From: Nitrospira sp. | GTDB taxonomy: Bacteria > Nitrospirota > Nitrospiria > Nitrospirales > Nitrospiraceae | Length of the DNA stretch: 64,000 nt | Direction: 5' to 3' | Assembly: GCA_030123565.1 (NCBI GenBank) | Contig: CP126122.1 | Location: 248,001-312,000, forward strand | In this document: positions 50,615-59,214 of the stretch, in pieces | How the letters are laid out: every line of letters starts with the position of its first letter | Numbering within the stretch: position 1 is the stretch's first letter | Translations under genes and position numbers: made by a program | The notes under the pieces: model-generated | The model's database searches: none | Told to the model about the DNA's origin: nothing | The model's input: the letters and a program-made list of their open reading frames with translations, nothing else

Positions 50615-51757
50615 ATGACGCCCCTCGATGAGCAACAGGGAGAGAGCGGGGTGCAGGCGGACGCGATGGTCGAGGCTGCCGCGCGTCGCCGGCAGACCCT
50701 GATGGTCGGGGCGGCGGGCCTGTTGGCCTGTCTCTTTTTTGCCCTCGATCTCCTGTTGCCGCTCGGAGTCGCGAATGCGGTCTTGTACAGTGCCGTGGTG
50801 TTGTTGTCCGCCGCCAGTCCGTATCGATGGTTGCCCGTCGCGACGGCTACCGTCTGTTCGCTCGTGACTGTCATTGTGGCACCCTTCAGCCCGCGCATCC
50901 CCGGTCTTCCCTCGTGGTTTGAGTGGGGGAATCATCTGTTCAGCCTGTTCGGGATTTGGGCGCCGGTGGCATTTGTGTATCAGCGCCGCCGCAGCGAATG
51001 GCTGTTGAAGGAAGTCAACGAACGGCTTGAACAGCGCGTGGAGGAACGTACGGCGGACCTTGCGGCCAGCCGTCAAGCGCTGGAACGGAGCGAAGAACAG
51101 CTGCATACGCTCACGGGTCGGATTCTGACGGCGCAGGAAGAGGAACGCCGGCGGATCGCCCGGGATCTGCATGACGATGTGAACCAGCGGCTCGCGTTGC
51201 TCATGTTGGATCTGCAGAGGATCGAGCGGCAGGTGGGGGCATTATCGGCTGAGGCCCAGGACGGAGTCCGCAACGTGTTGAAGGGACTTGAGGACCTTTC
51301 CGACGACGTGCGCTATATGGCCTATCGATTCCACCCCTCCATCCTCGATGATTTAGGGTTGAAGGCGGCGTTACAGCGTTTGTTGGATGATTTTTCGAGC
51401 CGGACCGGCGTGAAAGCGCTGTTCGTCCATCAACCGCTCGACCATGCCCTCGACAAGACCGTTGCGACGGCCCTCTATCGAGTCGTGCAGGAGAGCCTCT
51501 CGAATATCGCACGGCATGCGAAGGCCACCAGGGTGGAGGTCGAAGTGACGGTCGAAGAAGAGGAGGTCGTCGTGATGGTGCGTGACGATGGCAAGGGGTT
51601 CGATCGGACGGCGATCGAGCGGGCTGAAAGCGGCTTGGGGTTGTTGAACATGCGGGAGCGCCTGCTGACCGTGCAGGGATCTTGTGAGGTCGAGTCCGTT
51701 CCGGGAAAGGGAACGACGGTGTCGATGCATGTGCCCCTGGTACGGGTGGCGACATGA
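50615..51757 (+). CDS. NarX/DegS-type sensor histidine kinase
   Basis: Protein of 380 residues. Three to four hydrophobic segments (about 28-125) form a membrane domain without a large periplasmic loop. A coiled coil (130-165) leads to a HisKA_3 domain with the phospho-acceptor His in ARDLHDDVNQRL and a C-terminal HATPase (ESLSNIARHAKA, VRDDGKGFD, GLGLLNMRERL). It should phosphorylate the NarL-type regulator whose gene overlaps its stop (ATGA). The signal is unknown; it is probably sensed within or near the membrane. Confidence 0.93.
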   Translation: MTPLDEQQGESGVQADAMVEAAARRRQTLMVGAAGLLACLFFALDLLLPLGVANAVLYSAVVLLSAASPYRWLPVATATVCSLVTVIVAPFSPRIPGLPSWFEWGNHLFSLFGIWAPVAFVYQRRRSEWLLKEVNERLEQRVEERTADLAASRQALERSEEQLHTLTGRILTAQEEERRRIARDLHDDVNQRLALLMLDLQRIERQVGALSAEAQDGVRNVLKGLEDLSDDVRYMAYRFHPSILDDLGLKAALQRLLDDFSSRTGVKALFVHQPLDHALDKTVATALYRVVQESLSNIARHAKATRVEVEVTVEEEEVVVMVRDDGKGFDRTAIERAESGLGLLNMRERLLTVQGSCEVESVPGKGTTVSMHVPLVRVAT

Positions 51758-52398
51758 CACGACCGCGCGTTCTCCTGGCAGATGACCATACCCTCGTCTT
51801 GGAGGGGTTTCGGCGGCTGCTCGACGACGAATGTGAATTGGTGGGGACTGTCGGAGACGGGCGCGCTCTGCTGGAAGCCGTTCCACAGTTGAAGCCGGAC
51901 ATCGTGATTCTGGATATTTCGATGCCGGTGCTGAACGGGATCGACGCGGCCCGTGTGTTGAAGGTCAAGCACCCCCAGGTCAAGGTGGTGTTTATCACGA
52001 TGCATGCCGACCCGGCCTATGTGCGGGCGGCCTTTGAGGCCGGTGCCTCCGCCTATTTGCTCAAACGTTGCGTGGGGGAAGAGTTGGGGCAGGCGATGCG
52101 CGCCGTACGAAGCGGCAACTTCTATGTCACTCCACTCGTCACCAAGGAGGTCGTCGAAGGCATGTTGCGCGGGTTCGACGGCGGGGTGCCGGCAGGGCCG
52201 GAACTCACGACCAGACAGCGCGAGGTGCTGCAACTCCTGGCGGAAGGCCATACGGTGAAGGATATCGCCGGCACGCTCAAGATTTCGCCGCGCACCGTCG
52301 AGTTTCACAAGGGGCAAATCATGGAACAGCTCAACCTGCATACGACCGTCGAGTTGGTGAAATATGCGCTGGCGCAGGGCTTGACGGGCCAATCGTAA
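51754..52398 (+). CDS. NarL/FixJ-family response regulator
   Basis: Protein of 214 residues with a receiver domain (1-120; DDH acidic pair, phospho-acceptor in IVILDISMPVLNG, Lys in YLLKR) and a LuxR-type HTH (about 148-210, LTTRQREVLQLLAEGHTVKD; core SPRTVEFHKG). Cognate partner of the kinase upstream, with ATGA overlap. Targets are unknown; I saw no inverted-repeat site common to nearby promoters. Confidence 0.94.
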   Translation: MTRPRVLLADDHTLVLEGFRRLLDDECELVGTVGDGRALLEAVPQLKPDIVILDISMPVLNGIDAARVLKVKHPQVKVVFITMHADPAYVRAAFEAGASAYLLKRCVGEELGQAMRAVRSGNFYVTPLVTKEVVEGMLRGFDGGVPAGPELTTRQREVLQLLAEGHTVKDIAGTLKISPRTVEFHKGQIMEQLNLHTTVELVKYALAQGLTGQS

Positions 52399-52558
52399 GA
52401 CTTCCCAGATCCGCTGCCGTTCCTCCTGACTACCAGTTCATTTGCACGTATATTTTAAGTCATCACCCTCGTGTTTTTACGCGTGTGGTTTTTCCTTCAC
52501 TTGCCTACCATACGCCTCCCTTTTCGAGACCGTGCCTGGCAGGAATATTGGAGACAAG

Positions 52559-52978
52559 ATGCCCCGTCCGCGTGTGCTGATCGGTGATTCGTCTCGGGCG
52601 ATGTTGGCCTTCCTGGAAATCCTCTTGGAACCTCAGTTCGAAGTCGTCGCCTCCGTCACCGACGGTGAGGCACTGGTGCTGGCTGCACAACGGCTGATCC
52701 CGGACCTGGTCGTCTTGGATTTTTCCCTGTCGTTTCTCGACGGGCTCTCGGTCGGCCGGCAACTTCAAGACCTGGTGCCGAACAGCAAAGTCGTGTTTTT
52801 TTCGTCCCATGAAGATCCGGCCTATGCCGCCGCGGCCTTCGAGATTGGAGCCAAGGGCTACCTCGTCAAACACCTCACGGTGGATCTCGGGCACTATCTC
52901 GGGCGAGTGCTGCGAGGTGAACGGGTTTGTTGCCCCGACCATATTCAAGGAAAAGCGGGGACTGCCATCGAGAAGTAA
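52559..52978 (+). CDS. Stand-alone receiver-domain protein
   Basis: Protein of 139 residues with only a CheY-like receiver. The acidic pocket reads LIGDSS (one acidic residue where two are usual), the phospho-acceptor is in LVVLDFSLSFLDG, and the conserved Lys is in GYLVKH. It has no output domain, so it may be a phosphate sink or may bind a partner. ATG at 52559 is preceded by GGAG at good spacing; the longer frame upstream is not receiver-like. It follows a NarL-type two-component pair 160 bases away and may branch off the same kinase. Confidence 0.85.
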   Translation: MPRPRVLIGDSSRAMLAFLEILLEPQFEVVASVTDGEALVLAAQRLIPDLVVLDFSLSFLDGLSVGRQLQDLVPNSKVVFFSSHEDPAYAAAAFEIGAKGYLVKHLTVDLGHYLGRVLRGERVCCPDHIQGKAGTAIEK

Positions 52979-53027
52979 TCGCAAGGTACCGGGTGAAGAG
53001 GCGGATTCGCGCAAGAGGAGGCCGACG

Positions 53028-53228
53028 ATGGTTCGAGTCGTACCGATGTGTGGACTGTGCCGACGTGTCCGTGACGACGGATTCGCAACGAGGGGAATGG
53101 TCCGGTGGGTGGATTTTCCCAGCTACCTTGCGCGGTATGTCGTGCCGCCTTCCCAAGTCCGGTTTTCGAGCGATTATTGCAGCGAGTGTCTCCTGTCCTA
53201 CGACATTTTGAAGGCCTACGGCAGGTAA
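53028..53228 (+). CDS. Small CxxC-CxxC protein (66 aa)
   Basis: Starts MVRVVPMCGLCRRVRDDG with a strong AGGAGG in front. Cysteines are arranged as CGLC near the N-terminus and CSEC near the C-terminus (YCSECLLSYDILKAYG), which suggests one zinc site holding the ends together. It sits 49 bases after the stand-alone receiver gene and may act with it. The gene is too short for most family calls; similar small proteins follow receiver or PAS genes in related genomes, as I recall. Confidence 0.72.
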   Translation: MVRVVPMCGLCRRVRDDGFATRGMVRWVDFPSYLARYVVPPSQVRFSSDYCSECLLSYDILKAYGR

Positions 53229-53283
53229 GGGAGCGCAGGTCCGGGACCCTAGCTTGCTCCGTCTGTGCTACGATGGGAGCCTG

Positions 53284-56200
53284 ATGTCCGCCCTGCCGTT
53301 CCATCCCATCATCGCCGCGTGGTTCACGACGCGGTTCGCCGGCGCAACCGATGTCCAACGACAGGCTTGGCCTGCCATTCAATCGGGCAGCCATGTGTTG
53401 ATCGCAGCACCGACCGGATCGGGCAAGACCCTGGCGGCCTTCCTCTCCTGTATCGACAGACTCTTCCGGCAGGCGGTGGACTGCGAACTGCGGGATGAGA
53501 CCCAGGTGCTCTATGTTTCGCCGCTGAAGGCGCTCAGCAACGACATCCAGAAAAATCTTCAGCAGCCGCTCAACGAAATCGGCCGGGCCGCGCTGGCGTC
53601 CGGCCTGTTGCTGCCAGAGTTGCGTGTCGTCGTACGCACCGGGGATACGCCGATGATCGAGCGGCAGCAGATGTTGCGGCGCCCGCCTCATATCCTCATC
53701 ACCACGCCAGAGTCCCTCTTTATCCTCCTGACGGCAGAAAAAAGCCGCGCGATGCTGAAGACGGTACGCACGGTCATCGTGGACGAAATCCATGCCGTGG
53801 CCCCCAACAAGCGTGGCGCCCATTTGGCGTTGTCGCTGGAACGGGTGGAAGCGCTCACCGGCTGTGCTCCGCAGCGGATCGGCCTTTCGGCGACGCAGCG
53901 GCCCATCGAGACCGTGGCGGAGTTTCTGGTCGGGGCGAGACCGCCGTCTCTCGTGAAGCGTGAAGCGTCTCTCGCAAGAGGACAGACGAACGACGAGAGA
54001 CGAGAGACGAACGACGTGATGGTCATCGACGTGGGCCATCGCCGTGATATGGACCTGGCCGTCGAGGTGCCGAAGGACGAACTGGGGGCGGTCGCGACGA
54101 ATGCGATCTGGAGCGATGTGTATGATCGGCTCGCGGACCTCGTCGAAGCCCACCGGTCCACCCTGGTCTTTGTGAATACACGTCGGTTGGCCGAGCGTGT
54201 CGCTCATTATTTGGAGGAGCGGCTGCGCCATCTCGGTGAAGGGGTGGTGGCGGCGCACCACGGCAGCCTGTCGCGACAGATCCGCCTGTCGGCGGAAGAT
54301 CGCTTGAAGGCCGGGTCCGTCCGTGTGGTCGTCGCGACGGCATCGTTGGAACTCGGGATCGATGTGGGGACGGTCGATCTCGCCTGCCAGATTGGGTCGC
54401 CCCGTTCGATCGCCACCGCTCTCCAGCGCATGGGCCGGGCAGGCCATTGGATTCATGCGATCCCGAAAGGCCGGCTCTTCGCGACCACGCGGGACGAATT
54501 GATCGAGTGTGCCGCCCTGATCCGGGCGATCAGGGCCGGATTGTTGGACCATATCGACGTGCCCGCCGCGCCGCTGGACGTCTTGTCGCAACAGATCGTG
54601 GCTGCTGCCGCGACTCAAGGCTGGCACGAAGAAGAATTGTACGCCCTCTGCCGAAGGGCCATGCCCTATCGCGATCTCACCCGCCCGGCCTTCGATGCCG
54701 TGGTGAGGATGCTCGCCGAGGGGTTCGTCACCAGCCGGGGCCGTGGGCGCGCGTTTCTTCACCATGACCGCATCAACCGTCACATTCGAGGTCGGCGCGG
54801 GGCGCGGCTGGCGGCCATCACCTCCGGCGGCGCGATTCCCGATACGGCCAACTACGCGGTGATCGCGGAGCCGGACGGGACGATGGTGGGGTCGGTGGAC
54901 GAGGATTTCGCCGTCGAGAGTCTGGCGGGGGACATCATCCTATTGGGCAATACCTCCTGGCGGATCAGGGGTGTCGAGACCGGCAAGATGCGGGTCGAGG
55001 ATGCGCAGGGTGCTCCGCCGACCATTCCCTTTTGGCGTGGCGAGGCGCCGGCCCGCACGGCTGATTTGTCGAGAGAAGTCGCGCGGCTCAAGGATGACAT
55101 CGCTCATCGCCTTAACGACGACCAGGCGCCTCTGCCCGCCTCCGCTCCTCCGGTGCAGTGGCTGAGGCAGGAGTGTTGCCTCGACCAGCGCGGGGCGCAA
55201 CAGGCCGTCGAGTATATACTGGCGGGCAAGGCGGTGCTGGGGACCGTGCCGACTCAACACACCATCGTGGCGGAGCGGTTCTTCGATGAAAGCGGCGGCA
55301 TGCAACTCGTCATCCATGCACCCTTCGGCGGCCGGGTGAACCGGGCCTGGGGGCTGGCCCTGCGGAAGCGATTTTGTGTCGCCTTCGATTTTGAACTGCA
55401 GGCAGCCGCGACCGATGAAGGCATCGTGTTGTCGTTGGGCGAGAAGCACAGTTTCCCGCTCGACACGGTGTTCGCGTTCCTGAATGCCAAGACCGTACGA
55501 GAGGTGCTGACCCAGGCCCTGCTGCAGGCGCCGATGTTCATGACCCGCTGGCGATGGAATGCCACGCGCGCATTGGCCCTGCTGCGGTTCGTCGGCGGGA
55601 AGCGGGTGGCGCCGCAGATTCAACGGATGCGGGCCGAAGATTTACTGGCCGCCGTCTTTCCCGATGCGATCGCCTGTCAGGACAATTTTCACGGAGAACG
55701 GACGCAGCGAGACATTCCCGACCATCCGCTGGTGCAGGAGACGATCCGGGATTGCCTGACCGAGGCGATGGATCTCGATGGATTGATCGCCCTGTTGGAG
55801 AAGATCGAGAGCGGCGCCATTACTTGCCTGGCGGTCGATACGCCGCTGCCCTCCGCCTTCTGCCATGAAATCTTGAACGCCAACCCCTATGCGTTTCTCG
55901 ACGATGCACCGCTTGAAGAACGCCGGGCACGGGCGGTGGAGATGCGGCGTACCCTGCCGGCTGAATTGGCCGGTCAGATGGGCGCGCTGGACCAATCGGC
56001 CATCGATCAGGTTATTGAGGAATCCTGGCCCGTCGTGCGCGATGCGGAGGAGTTTCATGATGCGCTGCTGACTCTGGGCTGGGTGCCTTGCGCGCATAGG
56101 CCCGAGTGGGAGCGATGGGCACCATCGTTGGAGCAGGCCGGTCGTGTGGCGACCCTGTGGTGCGGTGAGGCGCAGTTGGGCTGGGTGGCGGCGGAGTCCC

Positions 56201-57696
56201 GCCACTACGGGAGTCTCCTGTTTCCTGAGGCTCGGATCGAGCCGGCAGTGGAGTCGCCGGAACCGCCCGAACACCTCGATCGTGAAGAGGTCCTGGACCG
56301 GGTGGTGTTGGGGTGGATGGAATCAGTCGGTCCCACGACGGCGCTGGAACTCTCCGAGACCCTGCATCTTCCCGAACAGGACATCGATGGATCGTTGTTA
56401 AGGCTCGAAGCGCAGGGTCATCTTCTGCGGGGCAGCTTCCGTGAGGCGTCAGGCGTCAAGCGTGAGGGGAAAGAATTATCACCTCATTCTTCACTCCTTA
56501 CCCCTTACGAGTTTTGCCATCGCCGGTTGCTCGCCAGGATTCACCGATTGACGATCGGGCGGTTGCGCAAGGAGATCGAGCCGGTCTCCGCCGCGGAGTT
56601 CATGCAGTTCCTCTTCCAATGGCAACATGCTGCGCCTGGGGTGCGGTTGCACGGCGAGGCAGGACTCCTTGAAGTGGTGAAGCAGCTCGGAGGATTCGAA
56701 GCGGCTGCGTCGGCCTGGGAATCGCAACTCCTACGGGTCAGACTGGCCAAGTACGAGCCGGAGTGGCTGGATCGACTCTGCTTGAGCGGGGCCGTGATGT
56801 GGGGGCGCCTGACGCCGCATCCCCGATTGATGCAGGAATTGAATCCGGCGCCGGGGCGTCGAGTCGTTCCTACGCGGGTGGCGCCGGTGAGCCTCTTTGC
56901 CCGAGAAGATGCGCCGGTCTTGCTGGCTGCCGCCGGTGAAGAACTGGCGCGAGTGGATATGGCCGCCCGCCTCAGTGCATCGGCGCAGGCAGTCCGCCGT
57001 TGCCTGCAGGAACGCGGCGCGAGTTTCTTCAACGAGCTGCTGCACGCGACCCGCCTGCTGCCGTCTGAAGTGGAGGACGGTCTGTGGGAATTGGTGGCGG
57101 CCGGTCTGGTCACGGCGGATGGGTTCGACAACCTGCGCGCGCTCATCGACCCGCGACGGCGGCGCGCCGAGGGGCGTGATCGAAGCCGCCGGCCGCGCCA
57201 CGTCGGTGGGCGCTGGTCGCTCCTCAGGCCGGCCGATGGCTCTCAGTCGGCGGCTGTCGGCCGGTCGGAACCTGTGGCTCGGCAATTGTTGCGCCGGTAC
57301 GGCGTCGTGTTTCGCGACCTGTTGGGGCGGGAGTCGATGGTGTCGTCCTGGCGCGATTTGTTGGTCTGTTACCGCCGTCTTGAATCGACCGGGGAGATCC
57401 GGGGCGGCAGGTTCGTCGGTGGTTTCACGGGTGAACAGTTCGCGTTGCCGGAAGCGCTGGAATCGCTGCGGGCGCTCAAGAAGCGGCCTGGTGCCGCCGT
57501 CCAACAGGAGATCAAGATTTCCGCCGCCGATCCGCTGAATCTCGCCGGGCTCATGTTACCGGGGCCGCGCATCGCCGCCGTGCCGTCGAACTTCGTGGTC
57601 TTTCGGGACGGTTTGGTGATTCGCACGGTAGTGGGGCGCGAGTCGAACGATCGGCAGGAGCCGTCGATCGTCGAGGTGGGCCGGATCAGAACGTAG
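53284..57696 (+). CDS. lhr: Lhr-type ATP-dependent DNA helicase (full length)
   Basis: Superfamily 2 helicase of 1470 residues, close to the full bacterial Lhr length. Walker A APTGSGKT (Lys48), DEIH with AVAPNKRG, SATQ, then helicase domain 2 (LVFVNTRR, ELGIDVG, QRMGRAGH), a winged helix and the large Lhr C-terminal region are all present. Lhr translocates 3'-5' on single-stranded DNA and is tied to DNA repair. ATG at 53284 (MSALPF) is preferred to the frame start at 53254; TACGAT and GGGAG precede it. Two heptamer-repeat tracts are inserted in frame (residues about 224-244 and 1053-1075) in variable loops, without breaking the frame. Confidence 0.95.
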   Translation: MSALPFHPIIAAWFTTRFAGATDVQRQAWPAIQSGSHVLIAAPTGSGKTLAAFLSCIDRLFRQAVDCELRDETQVLYVSPLKALSNDIQKNLQQPLNEIGRAALASGLLLPELRVVVRTGDTPMIERQQMLRRPPHILITTPESLFILLTAEKSRAMLKTVRTVIVDEIHAVAPNKRGAHLALSLERVEALTGCAPQRIGLSATQRPIETVAEFLVGARPPSLVKREASLARGQTNDERRETNDVMVIDVGHRRDMDLAVEVPKDELGAVATNAIWSDVYDRLADLVEAHRSTLVFVNTRRLAERVAHYLEERLRHLGEGVVAAHHGSLSRQIRLSAEDRLKAGSVRVVVATASLELGIDVGTVDLACQIGSPRSIATALQRMGRAGHWIHAIPKGRLFATTRDELIECAALIRAIRAGLLDHIDVPAAPLDVLSQQIVAAAATQGWHEEELYALCRRAMPYRDLTRPAFDAVVRMLAEGFVTSRGRGRAFLHHDRINRHIRGRRGARLAAITSGGAIPDTANYAVIAEPDGTMVGSVDEDFAVESLAGDIILLGNTSWRIRGVETGKMRVEDAQGAPPTIPFWRGEAPARTADLSREVARLKDDIAHRLNDDQAPLPASAPPVQWLRQECCLDQRGAQQAVEYILAGKAVLGTVPTQHTIVAERFFDESGGMQLVIHAPFGGRVNRAWGLALRKRFCVAFDFELQAAATDEGIVLSLGEKHSFPLDTVFAFLNAKTVREVLTQALLQAPMFMTRWRWNATRALALLRFVGGKRVAPQIQRMRAEDLLAAVFPDAIACQDNFHGERTQRDIPDHPLVQETIRDCLTEAMDLDGLIALLEKIESGAITCLAVDTPLPSAFCHEILNANPYAFLDDAPLEERRARAVEMRRTLPAELAGQMGALDQSAIDQVIEESWPVVRDAEEFHDALLTLGWVPCAHRPEWERWAPSLEQAGRVATLWCGEAQLGWVAAESRHYGSLLFPEARIEPAVESPEPPEHLDREEVLDRVVLGWMESVGPTTALELSETLHLPEQDIDGSLLRLEAQGHLLRGSFREASGVKREGKELSPHSSLLTPYEFCHRRLLARIHRLTIGRLRKEIEPVSAAEFMQFLFQWQHAAPGVRLHGEAGLLEVVKQLGGFEAAASAWESQLLRVRLAKYEPEWLDRLCLSGAVMWGRLTPHPRLMQELNPAPGRRVVPTRVAPVSLFAREDAPVLLAAAGEELARVDMAARLSASAQAVRRCLQERGASFFNELLHATRLLPSEVEDGLWELVAAGLVTADGFDNLRALIDPRRRRAEGRDRSRRPRHVGGRWSLLRPADGSQSAAVGRSEPVARQLLRRYGVVFRDLLGRESMVSSWRDLLVCYRRLESTGEIRGGRFVGGFTGEQFALPEALESLRALKKRPGAAVQQEIKISAADPLNLAGLMLPGPRIAAVPSNFVVFRDGLVIRTVVGRESNDRQEPSIVEVGRIRT
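53953..54015 (+). repeat. Nine phased heptamers in frame inside lhr
   Basis: Units of 7 bp, each G...: GTGAAGC, GTGAAGC, GTCTCTC, GCAAGAG, GACAGAC, GAACGAC, GAGAGAC, GAGAGAC, GAACGAC. The whole is 63 bp, thus 21 extra codons, and encodes a charged Arg/Glu/Thr/Asn loop between helicase motifs. Confidence 0.8.
56441..56508 (+). repeat. Two opposed heptamer arrays inside lhr
   Basis: GTGAGGC, GTCAGGC, GTCAAGC, GTGAGGG (56441-56468), 12 bases, then ACCTCAT, TCTTCAC, TCCTTAC, CCCTTAC (56481-56508). The second array is the complement type of the first, so the tract could fold back. It encodes a hydrophilic linker. Confidence 0.78.
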
Positions 57697-57776
57697 CGCA
57701 TAGTCTGCAGCAGGCTGCGGAAAAACTCGGTAGTCGCAAACTATCGCGCTGCGGCCGGCAAGACGCCCGCTCCTGG

Positions 57777-58631
57777 TCAGACGAGCGAGGCAGGGATTGC
57801 GAGCAGCGGACAACGTGCTCCACGGAGCACCCGCTCGGTCGTGGTGCCGCGCAATATGTCCAACAGGCTGTCCTGGCCTTTCGTCGCCATCACGATCAAA
57901 TCCACGTCGAATTCGTCGCCTGCCGCGAGAATCCATTCCACCGGATCACCCTTGCCGAACAACTGATTCCAGGTCCAATCCGCTTTCTGCGGAAGCACCA
58001 ACTTATCGACGCCGGTCTCCTCTCCCGCATGGACCAGCGTCAAGGTGACGGGGGTCGTCGCCAGTTGCGAGACCAGCGAGCTTGCGGCATCGATGGCCGG
58101 CTGAGAGGGTGGATCGGTCGAGATCGGCAACAGGAGGCGATGGAGCGAGGTGTGGCCGGTATCGCGGGAGACAAAACCCTCCACGTGCGACGGCACGAAC
58201 AGCGTCGTCACTTGCATCTCACGCGAGACCGGTTCCGCCACCGAATCGTGGAGCCAACGGCTCACCCCCTCGTGCTGATGCGTAGACAGCACCATCAGAT
58301 CCGCCGGCGATGCCGTGAGATGGTGAATGATGGCCTGCTTGGCGTCGGCGGCCAAGGCGCGAACCTTTCTGACTCGGATGCCCAGCTTCGCCACGTCGCT
58401 TTTGGCACTCGATTCCGGAAGCAGGCCCCATTGCGCCAGGGTCGGGCGGATGCGGGGAAAGTCTTCGAATCCTTCCGGAGCGACGGCGGGATCCACATGC
58501 ATGATCGTCAGTTCCGCGCGGTACACCAGCGCCAGTTTGAGCGCATGGGCGAAGGCGATCTGACTGTCCTTGGAAAAATCCGTAGGGTGGAAGATCCGTT
58601 GGATGGTCCCGGAATCAAGGGTGACGTTCAT
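57777..58631 (-). CDS. Tandem universal stress protein (two UspA domains)
   Basis: Cytoplasmic protein of 284 residues. Two UspA domains follow one another (about 10-150 and 165-284). Each begins with the strand/IFHPTDFS or LLLPIS region and the second ends with an ATP-binding-like VMATKGQDSLLDILRGTTTERVLR (short: GTTTERVLRGA). The first domain has the weaker VLSTHQHEG version. Such proteins support survival under stress. ATG at 58631 begins at the natural start; the longer frame is an extension across the upstream lipoprotein gene. Confidence 0.9.
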   Translation of the reverse strand: MNVTLDSGTIQRIFHPTDFSKDSQIAFAHALKLALVYRAELTIMHVDPAVAPEGFEDFPRIRPTLAQWGLLPESSAKSDVAKLGIRVRKVRALAADAKQAIIHHLTASPADLMVLSTHQHEGVSRWLHDSVAEPVSREMQVTTLFVPSHVEGFVSRDTGHTSLHRLLLPISTDPPSQPAIDAASSLVSQLATTPVTLTLVHAGEETGVDKLVLPQKADWTWNQLFGKGDPVEWILAAGDEFDVDLIVMATKGQDSLLDILRGTTTERVLRGARCPLLAIPASLV

Positions 58632-58698
58632 GGCGACATGGGTCTCCGGTGAAATGCTGTCGTCGGCCCTGACGGCTGCAGGCCGATCACTCGGACGT

Positions 58699-59094
58699 TC
58701 AGCGGCCTGTCGATTGCAACTGCCGTACAAGGTCGCCGGTCGAAGAATTTCCGGACCGGCTCCATCGGCTGTATGAGTCCTGGGCGAGGAGCGGAAACGT
58801 CTGGTCGTCGGTGCGGCCCATGAGCGTTTCCAGGGATGCCAGGTATTCGCCTTGCCCGCGCGCCAGGTCCTGTTCCAGGTTCCGGGCATTGTAGGCGGTG
58901 AAGGCGGCGACCTTGTGTTCCGGTTTCAACAGGCCGTCTTCATTCCACCAGATGCGTCCGGACGTCGAGGCCGTGATGTTGCTGGTCGTGTCGGTGATCT
59001 CTTGAGTCGTGCCCTTGAGAGTGCAGGCTGAGAACAGGAACAGGATAGACAAGCCGCCGAGCACTGCGATGGCCGGACAATGGTGCAGGATCAT
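58699..59094 (-). CDS. DUF3015-like lipoprotein
   Basis: Protein of 131 residues. ATG at 59094 has AGGAGC upstream. The lipobox FLFSAC marks it as lipid-anchored. The mature part is helical; TSNITASTSGRIWWNEDG and the later YLASLETLMG resemble DUF3015 or related proteins. Envelope location, function unknown. It is 67 bases upstream of the UspA gene on the same strand. Confidence 0.7.
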   Translation of the reverse strand: MILHHCPAIAVLGGLSILFLFSACTLKGTTQEITDTTSNITASTSGRIWWNEDGLLKPEHKVAAFTAYNARNLEQDLARGQGEYLASLETLMGRTDDQTFPLLAQDSYSRWSRSGNSSTGDLVRQLQSTGR

Positions 59095-59214
59095 GGTGAG
59101 GCTCCTTTCGTGAGGAGAAGGGAATCTGGGGGCCAACTATACCATAGTACGGACGGGAATGAGCCGGAGGAGATATCGACCTCGCCATTCTGTCGTGAGG
59201 GGGCGGGCCTGTGG

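Noticed and set aside
57713-57776. Sequence after lhr beginning GCAGCAGGCTGCGGAAAAA, possibly half of a palindromic repeat
   Set aside because: The matching second arm is not present, and I cannot check for other copies.
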